Source of the DNA: JAABSQ01 sp964573705
GTDB lineage: Bacteria; Desulfobacterota; Desulfobacteria; Desulfobacterales; Desulfococcaceae
Assembly (NCBI GenBank): GCA_964573705.1
Contig: CAZNLT010000004.1
Location: 1 to 64,000 of the forward strand
Direction: 5' to 3'
Length of the DNA stretch: 64,000 nt
In this document: piece after piece, positions 44,194-53,906 of the stretch
Numbering within the stretch: position 1 is the stretch's first letter
Layout: every line of letters begins with the position of its first letter
The notes under the pieces: model-generated
The model's database searches: none
What the model was told of the DNA's origin: nothing
What the model saw: the letters and a program-made list of their open reading frames with translations, nothing else
Translations under genes and position numbers: made by a program

Positions 44194-46212
44194 TTATCCG
44201 ATGACGCAAAGCACAGCGTTTTTGGCCACCGAATCGCCGCTGGAGAAGTTGATGGCCTTGACGGTGCCGGCCACCGGTGAGGGCAGGGCGTTTTCCATCT
44301 TCATGGCCTCCAGGATCACCACCGTTTCGCCGGCCTCCACCGAATCGCCCACCTGCTTGGCGAAGCTGACGACCATGCCGGGCATGGGGGCCTTGACCGG
44401 GGTCCCTTCCACATCGGCTGCCGCCGGGGCGGCCGGGGCCGCTTTTGCCTTCTTTTCCGCCGGTTTGGGCGGGGCCGGGGCTTTGGGCGCGGCGGGTTTG
44501 GCCGGCGCCGCGGCGGCGGCCGGGGCCGAAGCCGCTGCGGCCCGGGTTTGGGCCTGGTAGGAGATCATCGGCATGCCCTCGGGGGCCTCCACCTCGACCT
44601 CGAAGTATTCGTCATCCACAAACACATTGAAGGTGCGAAGATTTTCGCCCTTTTCCGGGGCTTCCTTCTTTTCCACCAGCTTGCCGGCCTTGGCCTTCTT
44701 GACCAGTTCCTCTTCCTTTTTGGCGTCTTCCAGGGTGCGGGGTTTGACCTCCTGGGGCGGTTCCTCCACGCCGTACTTCCATTTGAGGAATTTCTTTCCG
44801 GTGACCGGATAGATGGCATACAGAATCAGGTCGTCGATGTCCTTGGCCAGGTCTCCGATCTCTTCTTTGGCCTTGTCGAGTTCGGGCTCCAGAACCTCGG
44901 CCGGACGCACGCTGATCGGCTCTTCGCCTCTGGGATAGCCCTTCAGCGCCTTTTTCTGCACCTCGGGATTGATCGGCACCGCGGTCTTGCCGTAGAGGCC
45001 GTAGCAGAGGTCCTTGACCTGGCCGGTGATCATTTTATAGCGTTCATTCTCATCGTCGAAGAGCACGTTGTTGACGGTCTGAATGCCCACGATCTGGCTG
45101 GTGGGGGTGACCAGGGGGATCTGGCCCAGGTCTTTGCGGACCTTGGGCAGCTCTTCGTAGACTTCATTGATCCGGTCCAGGGCGTCCATCTCCCGAAGCT
45201 GGTTGACCAGGTTGGATAGCATCCCGCCCGGGGTCTGATGAAGCAGCACGTTGATGTCGATGATGGAAACCTTGGAGTCGTCCAGCAGGTGCTTGTATTT
45301 GGGCATCACCTCTTTTTCCAGGATCTGGTTGATCCTGGCCAGCAGCTCGATATCGAATCCGGGGTCCCGGTTGGTGCCGAGCAGGCTCATCAGCAGCGGT
45401 TCGACGGCTGCGTGGGAGGTCCGGTAGGCATAGGGGGTCATGCAGGTGTCGATGATGTCCACGCCCGCCTCGATCGCCTTGAGAAAGGTCATGGGCGACA
45501 TCCCGGAGGTGAAGTGGCTGTGCAGATGGATCGGGGGCTTGACCGCCGCCTTGAGGGCGCTGATCAGCTCAAAGGCGTCGTAGGGGGCCATCAGGCCGGC
45601 CATGTCCTTGACGCAGATGGTGTCCGCGCCCATACTTTCGAGGTCCTGGGCCTTGTTCACGTAGTAGTCGATGGTGTAGACCTCGCCGCCCAGCCGGGGC
45701 TCGGTCAGGCTGTAGCAGATGGAGCCCTGAAAGTGCTTGTCCGAGGCCTTGATCGCCTTGACCACGGTTTCGAAGTTCCGGTAGTCGTTGAGGGCGTCGA
45801 AGGTCCGAAAGATGTCCATGCCGTTGGCCGCGGCCCGCTCCACGAAGGCCTTGGCCAGATCGTCGGCGTAGTTGCGGTAGCCCACCAGGTTCTGGGCCCG
45901 AAGCAGCATGGAAAAGGGGGTTTTCTTGAAGTAGCGCTTCAGGGTCCGGATCCGCTCCCAGGGGTCTTCGTTCAGAAACCGGTGCATGGTGTCGAAGGTG
46001 GCCCCGCCCCAGGTCTCCACGGCCCAGAACCCGACCTGGTCCATCAGCTCGGCCACCGGAATCATGTCTTCGGTCCGGCCCCGGGTGGCGAACAGCGACT
46101 GATGCCCGTCCCGAAGGCTCAGATCCATGATCTTCACCGGGTTTTCCGCCTTGGGTCTGTCCTTGTCGTAATTCATTTCGGTCCATTTAACGTGTGTGTG
46201 ATCGGTCGTCAT
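44194..46212 (-). CDS. Carboxyltransferase (5S/OadA/PycB-like) fused to a biotin carrier domain
   Basis: A 672-residue fusion. Residues about 25-290 are the TIM-barrel pyruvate/oxaloacetate carboxyltransferase (DLSLRDGHQSLFATR; metal-site LHLHSHFTSG-like motif PIHLHSHFTSGM). The conserved C-terminal domain follows to about 490. A P/A-rich linker leads to a biotinyl domain at 595-672 with the EAMKME lysine. It can move CO2 between oxaloacetate/pyruvate and biotin. With MmdA next door and no membrane OadB/MmdB subunit in the window, a soluble methylmalonyl-CoA:pyruvate transcarboxylase is the best reading. Pyruvate carboxylase B subunit is the alternative. Confidence 0.88.
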   Translation of the reverse strand: MTTDHTHVKWTEMNYDKDRPKAENPVKIMDLSLRDGHQSLFATRGRTEDMIPVAELMDQVGFWAVETWGGATFDTMHRFLNEDPWERIRTLKRYFKKTPFSMLLRAQNLVGYRNYADDLAKAFVERAAANGMDIFRTFDALNDYRNFETVVKAIKASDKHFQGSICYSLTEPRLGGEVYTIDYYVNKAQDLESMGADTICVKDMAGLMAPYDAFELISALKAAVKPPIHLHSHFTSGMSPMTFLKAIEAGVDIIDTCMTPYAYRTSHAAVEPLLMSLLGTNRDPGFDIELLARINQILEKEVMPKYKHLLDDSKVSIIDINVLLHQTPGGMLSNLVNQLREMDALDRINEVYEELPKVRKDLGQIPLVTPTSQIVGIQTVNNVLFDDENERYKMITGQVKDLCYGLYGKTAVPINPEVQKKALKGYPRGEEPISVRPAEVLEPELDKAKEEIGDLAKDIDDLILYAIYPVTGKKFLKWKYGVEEPPQEVKPRTLEDAKKEEELVKKAKAGKLVEKKEAPEKGENLRTFNVFVDDEYFEVEVEAPEGMPMISYQAQTRAAAASAPAAAAAPAKPAAPKAPAPPKPAEKKAKAAPAAPAAADVEGTPVKAPMPGMVVSFAKQVGDSVEAGETVVILEAMKMENALPSPVAGTVKAINFSSGDSVAKNAVLCVIG

Positions 46213-46282
46213 GTTGCGATTCTCCCCTTATAAAATGATTGAAGACGTTGTCTTTTCGTTTTCAAAACGGTCCCTGCAAGAA

Positions 46283-46528
46283 TTATCGAATCCGTCCGCC
46301 GTGGAATGCCTTGAGCTGCATCAGATTGCGCAGATGCATCGCATCCTGGCGGCCGCTCATGGACCACATGGAGGGTCGCGGCGCGGGTTTGGGCGCCGGT
46401 TCGGCCTCCGCAGCCGCCCGGGCCTCCATCATGGCGGCCTCTTCCGCCTGCATGCAGGCGATCACCGCCGATATCACCGCGGCCCGTTTCCGCTTTTCTC
46501 TTTCCTTGTCCTGTTTCTTGGTAGCCAT
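46283..46528 (-). CDS. Small protein resembling the soluble tail of OadG/MmdD
   Basis: An 81-residue protein: a very basic start (MATKKQDKEREKRKR), an AAVISAVIACMQAEEAA helix, an A/P linker, and a C-terminal RPSMWSMSGRQDAMHL segment. The helix and the W-x-GRQ tail recall the cytoplasmic part of OadG/MmdD (gamma/delta) subunits of sodium-pump decarboxylases, but there is no membrane helix. It has an AGGGAG ribosome site and lies between the 12S-type and 5S-type subunits, so it is probably an assembly factor or extra subunit of the transcarboxylase. The similarity is by eye. Confidence 0.65.
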   Translation of the reverse strand: MATKKQDKEREKRKRAAVISAVIACMQAEEAAMMEARAAAEAEPAPKPAPRPSMWSMSGRQDAMHLRNLMQLKAFHGGRIR

Positions 46529-46573
46529 GGATTCTCCCTGTTCAGCTCGGGTTCTTAAAAAGGTCGCGGCCCG

Positions 46574-48130
46574 TTACAGCGGAATGTTGCCGTGTTTCTT
46601 GGGCGGTCTCAGTTCCCGCTTGGTACACAGCACATCCAGGGCTTCGATGAGCCGGGGCCGGGTCTCGCTGGGGATGATGACGGCGTCGATGTAGCCTCGG
46701 TTGGCGGCCCGATACGGATTGGAGAAGAGATCTTCGTATTCTTCGATCTTCTCCTGGCGTTTGGCGGCCTTGTCTTCGGCGGCCTCGATTTCCTTGCGAT
46801 GGATGATATTGGCGGCGCCGCCGGCCCCCATGACCGCGATTTCGGCGGTGGGCCAGGCGAGGGCCATATCGGCCCCCAGGTCCCGGGAACACATGGCCAG
46901 GTAAGATCCGCCGTAATCCTTTCGGGTCACCAGCAGAATCTTGGGCACGGTGGCTTCGGAGTAGACCCAGAGCAGTTTGGCCCCGTGGCGGATGATGCCG
47001 CCCCATTCCTGGTCGCTGCCGGGCAGATACCCGGGAACATCGGCGATGGTGAGCATGGGGATGTTGAAGGCGTCGCAGAACCGGATGAACCGGGAGGCCT
47101 TGTCCGAGGCGTTGATGTCCAAGGCTCCGCCCATGTAGGAGGGCTGGTTGGCGATGATGCCCACCGACCGGCCGCCCAGCCGGGCCAGGCCCACGATGAT
47201 GTTCTGGGCGAACAGCTCATGGGGTTCGTAAAAATCCCCGTTATCCACGATGGAGCGGATCACGTCCCGCATTTCATAGGATTTGTTGGGGTTGTCGGGG
47301 ATGATGGAATCGAGCGCGGGATCGGTGCGGCCGGGATCATCGCCGGTGTCGACCATGGGCGGGTCTTCCATATTGTTGGAGGGCAGAAAGGAGAGCAGGT
47401 TCTTGATGCCGTCGATGGCCTCTTCTTCGGTTTCGCAGGCGAAATGGGACACCCCGCTCTTTTCGCTGTGGGCCAGGGCCCCGCCCAGGTCCTCAAAGCT
47501 GATCTCCTCGCCGGTGACCGCCTTGATCACCTGGGGGCCGGTGATGAACATGTAGCTGGTGTTTCGGACCATATAGATGAAGTCGGTCATGGCCGGGGAA
47601 TAGACCGCACCGCCGGCGGTGGCGCCCAGAATGGCCGAAATCTGGGGAATTACCCCGGAGGCGATGGAGTTGCGGTAGAAGATCTGGCCGTAGCCGGAAA
47701 GGGCGTCCACCCCTTCCTGGATCCGGGCCCCGCCGGAATCGTTGAACCCGACGAACGGCGCGCCCGCTTTCAGGGCCATGTCCATGACCTTGCAGATTTT
47801 CTTGGCGTGCATCTCCCCCAGGCTGCCGGCCCGGGCGGTGAAATCCTGAGAAAAGGCGAAGACCGGCCGTCCGTTGACCTTGCCGTAGCCGGTGATGACC
47901 CCGTCCGCCGGAATCTCCACCTTTTCCATGCCGAAGTTGACGCAGCGGTGCTTGACGAACATGTCGATCTCCCGGAAGGTGGACGGATCGAACAGAAGAT
48001 CCAGGCGCTCACGGGCGGTCAGTTTGCCTTTTTCCTTGTGCTTGGCAACCGCCTTCTCGCCGCCCATCTCTCGAATCTTCGCTTCCCGATCCTTGAGATC
48101 CTTGATCTTGTCTGCAACAGTTCCCTTCAT
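46574..48130 (-). CDS. mmdA: Methylmalonyl-CoA carboxyltransferase 12S-type subunit (MmdA/PccB family)
   Basis: A 518-residue acyl-CoA carboxyltransferase with two crotonase-like halves. It begins with KGKLTARERLDLLFD, typical of the family, and shows SQDFTARAGSLGEMHAKKI, GFNDSGGARIQEGVDALSGYG (oxyanion glycines of the first half) and SYLAMCSRDLGADMALAWP (second half). It transfers carboxyl between biotin and propionyl-CoA/methylmalonyl-CoA. It is encoded between meaB and the small OadG-tail-like gene. Confidence 0.94.
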   Translation of the reverse strand: MKGTVADKIKDLKDREAKIREMGGEKAVAKHKEKGKLTARERLDLLFDPSTFREIDMFVKHRCVNFGMEKVEIPADGVITGYGKVNGRPVFAFSQDFTARAGSLGEMHAKKICKVMDMALKAGAPFVGFNDSGGARIQEGVDALSGYGQIFYRNSIASGVIPQISAILGATAGGAVYSPAMTDFIYMVRNTSYMFITGPQVIKAVTGEEISFEDLGGALAHSEKSGVSHFACETEEEAIDGIKNLLSFLPSNNMEDPPMVDTGDDPGRTDPALDSIIPDNPNKSYEMRDVIRSIVDNGDFYEPHELFAQNIIVGLARLGGRSVGIIANQPSYMGGALDINASDKASRFIRFCDAFNIPMLTIADVPGYLPGSDQEWGGIIRHGAKLLWVYSEATVPKILLVTRKDYGGSYLAMCSRDLGADMALAWPTAEIAVMGAGGAANIIHRKEIEAAEDKAAKRQEKIEEYEDLFSNPYRAANRGYIDAVIIPSETRPRLIEALDVLCTKRELRPPKKHGNIPL

Positions 48131-48198
48131 CTCAATTTCCTTTCATATCTGCAGTTGAACGGTTAAAATCGATATGGACTGGGATGGATATCCATAGG

Positions 48199-49206
48199 TT
48201 ACTCGGATTCAGGTCCCGCCGGTTTGACGCATTCGCCCAGAAAGGCCAGCAGCTGATCCGCCGCAAGGGTCGGGGCGGTTCGGCCTTCGGCCACCTCTTT
48301 TTTGAGCACCGGAAGACGCTCCTTCACATAGGGGCTGTTGTAAAACCAGTCTTCGAGCCCCTCCTTGACCAGAAACCACATCCATTCCATGGCCTGGCGC
48401 CGGCGCATCCCGGCCATTTCACCGCTGTCGGTCATCACCTGCCGGTGCTGTAAAACGGTCTTCCAGATCTCCTCGATGCCGGTGTTTTCGAGGGCGCTGC
48501 AGGTGAGCACCGGGGGGGACCAGTTGGGCGAGCCCGGGGTCAGCAGTTGAAGTGCGCTTTCATATTCCTTTCGGGCCAGTTTGGCCCGATCGATATTGTC
48601 TCTGTCGGCTTTGTTGACCGCGATGGCGTCGGCCACCTCCAGGACCCCTTTTTTGATGCCCTGAAGCTCGTCCCCGGCCCCGGCGATCATCAGCACCAGG
48701 AAAAAGTCGACCATGGAGGCCACCGTCGTCTCCGACTGGCCCACCCCCACCGTCTCCACGATGATGACATCGTATCCGGCCGCCTCGCAGACCAGCATCG
48801 TCTCCCGGGTCTTTCGGGCCACCCCGCCCAGGGTGCCGCTGGAGGGCGAGGGCCGAATGAAGGCCATTTCGTTGACCGAGAGCTTTTCCATGCGGGTCTT
48901 GTCCGCCAGGATCGAGCCGCCGCTTCGGGTGGAACTGGGGTCCACCGTCAGAACCGCCACCCGTTTTCCTTTTTGGGTGAGCATGGTGCCGAAGCTCTCG
49001 ATAAAGGTGGATTTGCCCGCCCCCGGCACCCCGGTGATGCCGAGGCGGACCGCCCGGCCGGTGTGCGGCAGGAGCCGGTCGATGATGACTCGGGCCAGCT
49101 CCTGGTGGGCGGCCAGACCGCTTTCGATCAGGGTAATGGTCTTGGACAGCATCCGCCGGTTGCGATCCAGGACCCCTTGGACATAGGATTGCGGGTCTTT
49201 TTCCAT
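48199..49206 (-). CDS. meaB: Methylmalonyl-CoA mutase GTPase chaperone (MeaB/ArgK)
   Basis: A 335-residue G3E-class GTPase from ATG 49206 (MEKDPQSYVQGVL); a longer frame overlapping the mutase gene is not needed. Walker A (GVPGAGKST, about 59-67), a VDPSSTRSGGSILADKTRM switch region, ETVGVGQSE and NKADRDN are present. MeaB loads and protects the B12 cofactor of the mutase. The start lies five bases after the mutase stop. Confidence 0.93.
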   Translation of the reverse strand: MEKDPQSYVQGVLDRNRRMLSKTITLIESGLAAHQELARVIIDRLLPHTGRAVRLGITGVPGAGKSTFIESFGTMLTQKGKRVAVLTVDPSSTRSGGSILADKTRMEKLSVNEMAFIRPSPSSGTLGGVARKTRETMLVCEAAGYDVIIVETVGVGQSETTVASMVDFFLVLMIAGAGDELQGIKKGVLEVADAIAVNKADRDNIDRAKLARKEYESALQLLTPGSPNWSPPVLTCSALENTGIEEIWKTVLQHRQVMTDSGEMAGMRRRQAMEWMWFLVKEGLEDWFYNSPYVKERLPVLKKEVAEGRTAPTLAADQLLAFLGECVKPAGPESE

Positions 49207-49210
49207 AAAA

Positions 49211-51352
49211 TCAGCCCGGGTATTTTTCTTCCAGCAGACTGAGCACCCTGTCGGCGGAATCGATGATGGAGGTGCCGGGTCCGAAGACCGCCTGAACCCC
49301 GGCCTCATGGAGGAACGGGTAGTCGGCCGGCGGAATCACGCCCCCGGCGATCACCATGATGTCCTCGCCGCCCGCTTTCTTGATTTCTTCGATCAGGGTC
49401 GGCACCAGGTACTTGTGGCCGGCCGCCAGGCTGGAGGCGCCCACCACGTGGACGTCGTTTTCGATGGCCATTTTGGCGGCCTCTTCCGGGGTCTGGAACA
49501 TGGGGCTGATGTCGACGTCGAAGCCGAGGTCCGCGTAGGAGGAGGCCACTACCTTGATGCCCCGGTCGTGTCCGTCCTGGCCCATCTTGGTGACCAGCAA
49601 CCGGGGGCGCCGCCCCTGTTTTTCCAGAAAGGTTTCGGTCCGCCTGCGAAAGGAGTCGATCACCTCCTGGTTGCCGGCGTATTCCGATGCATAGGCCCCG
49701 GAGATGCACTGGGTGGTGGCCACGAACCGGCCGAAGACCTTTTCCATGGCGTCGGAGATTTCGCCCACGGTGGCCCGGGCCCGCACCGCCGGCAGGACCG
49801 TCGCCAGCAGGTTTCCGCCTTCTTCGGCGACCCGGGTCAGTTCGGCCAGGGCCTTTTCCACGGCCGCATTGTCCCGGTTCGCCTTGATCTCTTCGAGGCG
49901 GGCCACCTGTTCGTCCCGCACCGCGGCCGGCACCTCCCGAACCTCGAAGTCGATCTTCTCGTCGGTGACCTTGTACTTGTTGACCCCCACGATCACGTCC
50001 TTGCCCTGGTCGATCCGGGCCTGCTTGCGGGCCGCCGACTCCTCGATCCGCATCTTGGGCATGCCCGACTCGATGGCCTTGGCCATGCCGCCCAATTCTT
50101 CGATCTCCTCGATGATCTTCCGGGCCTCGTTGACCAGGCTCTGGGTCAGAAACTCCACATAATAGGAGCCGCCTAAGGGATCGACTACCCGGGTGACTTC
50201 GGATTCTTCCTGAATCACCAGCTGGGTGTTCCGGGCGATGCGGGCGGAAAAATCGGTGGGCAGCCCGATCGCCTCGTCGAAGGAGTTGGTGTGCAGCGAC
50301 TGGGTCCCGCCCAGGACTGCCGAGAGGGCCTCCAGGGTGGTCCGAATGACATTGTTGTAGGGGTCCTGCTCGGTGAGGCTCCACCCCGAGGTCTGGCAAT
50401 GGGTCCGCAGCATGGAGGAGCGCGGGTTCCGGGGATTGAACTGGCTCATCAGCCGGTGCCACAGGAACCGGGCCGCCCGCAGCAGGGCGATGTCCATGAA
50501 GAAGTTCATCCCGATCCCGAAGAAAAACGACAGCCGCGGGGCGAACCTGTCGACATCCATGCCGGTGGCGATCGCAGCCCGCACATACTCGACCCCGTCG
50601 GCCAGGGTGAAGGCCAGCTGCAGGGCCGAATTGGCGCCGGCTTCCATGATGTGGTAGCCGCTGATGCTGATGGTGTTGTATTTGGGCATGTTCTCGGAGC
50701 AAAAAGCCATAATGTCCGAGATGATTCGCATGGAGGGCTCGGGCGGATAGATATAGGTGTTCCGGGTCAGGTACTCTTTGAGGATGTCGTTCTGGATGGT
50801 CCCGGTGAGCTGATCATGGGAGACGCCCTGCTCCTCGGCGGCGACGATGTAGCCGGCCAGGATGGGAAGCACCGCACCGTTCATGGTCATGGAGACCGAC
50901 ATCTTGTCTAAGGGGATGCCGTCGAAGAGGATTTTCATGTCCTCCACCGAATCGATGGCCACCCCGGCCTTGCCGATGTCGCCGGAGACCCGGGGGTGGT
51001 CGGAGTCGTATCCCCGGTGGGTGGCCAGGTCGAAGGCCACGGAGAGCCCTTTCTGGCCCGCTTCCAGGGCCCGCCGATAGAAGGCGTTGGATTCTTTGGC
51101 GGTGGAAAAACCGGCGTACTGGCGAATGGTCCAGGGTCGGCCGGTATACATGGTGGCCATGGGCCCTCGGACATACGGGGGCAGGCCGGGCAGGGTGTTG
51201 ATCACCTCCAGGCCCTCGATGTCTTCGGCGGTGTAGAGCGGCTTGACCTTGATCCCCTCCGGGGTGTTCCATTCAAGGCTTTCCAGGGGTTTGCCTTTCA
51301 TCTGTTGGGCGGCGATCTCTTCCCATTGCTTCTTCTGGGGATGTTCTGACAT
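49211..51352 (-). CDS. Methylmalonyl-CoA mutase, single-chain
   Basis: From ATG 51352 (AAGGAG nine bases upstream) the protein has 713 residues. The N-terminal TIM barrel (about 45-560: YTGRPWTIRQYAGFSTAKESN, ISGYHIMEAGA) is followed by a C-terminal B12-binding domain with DGHDRG (about 595) supplying the lower-ligand histidine, then a VVGASSLAAGHK stretch and GGVIPP. It interconverts (R)-methylmalonyl-CoA and succinyl-CoA. No separate small subunit is nearby and the B12 domain is complete, so a homodimeric Sbm/ScpA-like enzyme is expected. Confidence 0.95.
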   Translation of the reverse strand: MSEHPQKKQWEEIAAQQMKGKPLESLEWNTPEGIKVKPLYTAEDIEGLEVINTLPGLPPYVRGPMATMYTGRPWTIRQYAGFSTAKESNAFYRRALEAGQKGLSVAFDLATHRGYDSDHPRVSGDIGKAGVAIDSVEDMKILFDGIPLDKMSVSMTMNGAVLPILAGYIVAAEEQGVSHDQLTGTIQNDILKEYLTRNTYIYPPEPSMRIISDIMAFCSENMPKYNTISISGYHIMEAGANSALQLAFTLADGVEYVRAAIATGMDVDRFAPRLSFFFGIGMNFFMDIALLRAARFLWHRLMSQFNPRNPRSSMLRTHCQTSGWSLTEQDPYNNVIRTTLEALSAVLGGTQSLHTNSFDEAIGLPTDFSARIARNTQLVIQEESEVTRVVDPLGGSYYVEFLTQSLVNEARKIIEEIEELGGMAKAIESGMPKMRIEESAARKQARIDQGKDVIVGVNKYKVTDEKIDFEVREVPAAVRDEQVARLEEIKANRDNAAVEKALAELTRVAEEGGNLLATVLPAVRARATVGEISDAMEKVFGRFVATTQCISGAYASEYAGNQEVIDSFRRRTETFLEKQGRRPRLLVTKMGQDGHDRGIKVVASSYADLGFDVDISPMFQTPEEAAKMAIENDVHVVGASSLAAGHKYLVPTLIEEIKKAGGEDIMVIAGGVIPPADYPFLHEAGVQAVFGPGTSIIDSADRVLSLLEEKYPG

Positions 51353-51460
51353 GGTGTGTGACTCCTTATTCATTCAAAAAGGTGACCCCTGCGCCCCTTT
51401 TCAGAAGCCAGGGAAATGCCGGTCAAAAATACGGGATCCAAACAACCGGGATTCGGCGAT

Positions 51461-51862
51461 CTATCGCTGGCAGAGCTCCACCAGCACGCCCCCCGTGGCT
51501 TTGGGGTGCAAAAAGGCGATCTTGGCGCCGCCGGCGCCGATTCTCGGAATTTCATCGATCAGCTTGATGCCCTTTTCCTTCAGCTCGGCCAGGGCCTCTT
51601 CGATGTTTTCAACCCGAAAGGCGACATGCTGAAATCCCTGGCCCTTTTTTTCGATGAATTTGGCCACCGGTCCGTCCGGGGCCGTGGATTCGAGCAGCTC
51701 CACTTCGCTTTCCCCCACCGGGAAAAAAGCGGTGGTCACCTTCTGTTCCTGAACCGTTTCCGCGCCCTCGAATTCGAGTCCCAGAACGTCGGACCAGAAA
51801 TTTTTTCCGTCGTCGATGCTGTTGACCGCAATTCCCAGATGATCGATTTTGAGTACCTTCAT
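51461..51862 (-). CDS. mce: Methylmalonyl-CoA epimerase
   Basis: A 133-residue vicinal-oxygen-chelate protein (MKVLKIDHLGIAV...HVAFRVENIEEALAELKEKG) with the metal-binding His in DHLGIAV, His in FQHVAF and the C-terminal Glu in GGVLVELCQ. It interconverts the (S) and (R) forms of methylmalonyl-CoA between the carboxyltransferase and the mutase. CAGGAGG lies upstream of the ATG. Confidence 0.95.
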   Translation of the reverse strand: MKVLKIDHLGIAVNSIDDGKNFWSDVLGLEFEGAETVQEQKVTTAFFPVGESEVELLESTAPDGPVAKFIEKKGQGFQHVAFRVENIEEALAELKEKGIKLIDEIPRIGAGGAKIAFLHPKATGGVLVELCQR

Positions 51863-51975
51863 ACGCCTGTTCCCTCCTGATGGTTGAATATGGGTTGTTC
51901 TGTTGAAACCGAGCCCTTCCGATCCGGTGTTTCACCTGATGAATCCGAGCTATGCGCAGAACCATGCCCCCGTTC

Positions 51976-52806
51976 TCAGAACTGATTCGGCACCGGCTGC
52001 GGTTTCACCGGCTTTTTGACGAAGAACCCGAGCGGGTCGATCTGCTCCCGAATCAGGCGCAGTTCGGTCTCTGTGGGCGGGTCGAATTCGGACACCGTCG
52101 GGCTGACCAGGAGCGCGAACCCGGTGGCCGCCTGGACGCTTTCCACCGTTTCGCCGGGCATGGTGTGGATCAGCCGCATGCGCCGGGTGGATTCGTCGAA
52201 ATCGAGCACCGCCTTGGTGGTGATCACCCGGTAGGGCCCCCGGCCCAGCAGGCCGGCCCGTTTGCGGGCGCCGGGGCTGCCGTCCAGAAACCCCGGGCTG
52301 GTGATATAGCTCAGCTTTTCATTGAACCGGCGCTTCTGGTGGGGCATGATCAAAATGGTCCGCTCGCAGGAGGCGGCCATGTCGCCGGCCCCGCCGCTGC
52401 CCGGCAGCCGCACCCGGGGCTTCTGGTATTCTTCGGGAAATTTTCCCAGCATGGTGGAATTGAGATTGCCGAACGGGTCGATCTCGGCCCCGCCCACGAA
52501 CCCGAAATCGCAAAAGCCCCGCTGGGTCAGCTCGAAAGCCGCGTTCAGCCCCTTGGTGTAGGAGGCGCTGCTGGAGGTTCGGGAATCGCCCACCGAAAAG
52601 GGGAGCCCCGCCTCCAGGGTCGGCCCCACCGCACCGGCCTCGAAGACCGGAATCAGCCCCGGGGCATGGGTCCGCCGGGCCAGTACGGTGGCGATCATCG
52701 GAAGCCCGGTGCCCACGAAGACCACCTTGTTGTCTTCCAGGGTGCGGGCCCCGGCTACCACGATCATTTCCTGGGGGGTGTATGCCGTTTCTTCGGTCAA
52801 CCACAT
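51976..52806 (-). CDS. CoA-transferase family I, subunit B
   Basis: A 276-residue protein of the glutaconate/3-oxoacid CoA-transferase beta family, with VFVGTGLPMIATVLA, VGGAEIDPFGNLN, and a GSGGAGDMAASCERTI stretch. It pairs with subunit A encoded 37 bases upstream. In this operon it most plausibly activates propionate with CoA from succinyl-CoA or acetyl-CoA. The substrate is an inference from context. Confidence 0.85.
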   Translation of the reverse strand: MWLTEETAYTPQEMIVVAGARTLEDNKVVFVGTGLPMIATVLARRTHAPGLIPVFEAGAVGPTLEAGLPFSVGDSRTSSSASYTKGLNAAFELTQRGFCDFGFVGGAEIDPFGNLNSTMLGKFPEEYQKPRVRLPGSGGAGDMAASCERTILIMPHQKRRFNEKLSYITSPGFLDGSPGARKRAGLLGRGPYRVITTKAVLDFDESTRRMRLIHTMPGETVESVQAATGFALLVSPTVSEFDPPTETELRLIREQIDPLGFFVKKPVKPQPVPNQF

Positions 52807-52843
52807 ATCGATATCGCCTTTCCTCTAAAATAATCGGGTGTCA

Positions 52844-53893
52844 TCAGGCCAGCCGCTCATAGTTTTCCAGTTCCGAGAGCTGCTCCTCCAGGAGCTTGCG
52901 CACCGGGAACCGGTCGATGAAATCCTGAAAGGTATGATTGCCGAAGATATAATCCTCATAATAGGCCTTCAACCCGCCGGGATTCCCCTTGTGAAGCAGG
53001 CTGGCCAATGCATGAAATGTGGCGATATGGTCTTTATTGAAATAATAATGGCGCCGGCAGCTCGACGGATAGGCCCCGAAAGGGACATGGATGACCGCAT
53101 CCACCGCAAAGAAGGGGATGGTGATCTCCTTGGGGGAGCGGGTGATCAGTTCGTGGGATACCAGCTGCTCGCAGGTGACGATGGTATGGGCCGCGGCCAT
53201 GGCCATTTCCGGACAGGTGGCGTCGGTGCCTCGAATGATGCAGTTGCCGTAAAGGTCCGCCGCCTGAACATGGATGACGGCCACATTCGGGTTGCTGGCC
53301 GGCAGCAGCACGATCGGGTGACCGGTGAACGTACAGTCGACCACCTTGGCCCGGCACCGCTTCAGGATGTCGCTGCCCATGGGGCTTCGGCAGGGGATGA
53401 AGGTAAGCCCCATGGACCCGGCCTTGAAGCGGGCCGACATGTTGTAGTTGGACCAGTCTTCCAGTTCGATCAAGCCCTTTTCAGCCAGGTGCCGAAAGAT
53501 CGAGGAGAGTCCGAAGGACTCATGGGCCCAGTAGGCCAGCTCCACCCGCTTGAATGAAAAATGGTCCGGCGCCAGGGCCATGGCGCCGCCCAGATAATCG
53601 ATGGCCATTCCCCCCGACTGAAACGAGAGGGTGAGGTCCTGAAAGCCGTGGCGGATCATTTCGTGGGCGATGGCCACCGGCTGGCGGATGTTGACAAAGC
53701 CGCCCACAGCCACATTGTCGCCGTCTTTGATGAAGGCGTCCACCGCCTCCTTGAGGGAGGACCGCTTGTCCCGCTTGGACTTGTCTTTGCGGACCAGGGC
53801 CTGCCTGGCCTCATCCGGGTTGAGACCGGTCCAGACCATGTCGGCGGGGTCCGGTTTCGAGGTTGAAAATTGATATGGATCGGAATGAATCAT
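52844..53893 (-). CDS. CoA-transferase family I, subunit A
   Basis: From ATG 53893 the protein has 349 residues (MIHSDPYQFSTSKPDPAD). It shows KRSSLKEAVDAFIKDGDNVAVGGF-type N-terminal features of CoA-transferase alpha subunits and VIHVQAADLYGNCIIRGT. The longer frame upstream reads into the TetR gene in an antisense-like composition and is rejected. It is the first enzyme gene after the TetR regulator (13 bases). Confidence 0.87.
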   Translation of the reverse strand: MIHSDPYQFSTSKPDPADMVWTGLNPDEARQALVRKDKSKRDKRSSLKEAVDAFIKDGDNVAVGGFVNIRQPVAIAHEMIRHGFQDLTLSFQSGGMAIDYLGGAMALAPDHFSFKRVELAYWAHESFGLSSIFRHLAEKGLIELEDWSNYNMSARFKAGSMGLTFIPCRSPMGSDILKRCRAKVVDCTFTGHPIVLLPASNPNVAVIHVQAADLYGNCIIRGTDATCPEMAMAAAHTIVTCEQLVSHELITRSPKEITIPFFAVDAVIHVPFGAYPSSCRRHYYFNKDHIATFHALASLLHKGNPGGLKAYYEDYIFGNHTFQDFIDRFPVRKLLEEQLSELENYERLA

Positions 53894-53906
53894 GTATCTC
53901 CCATAA

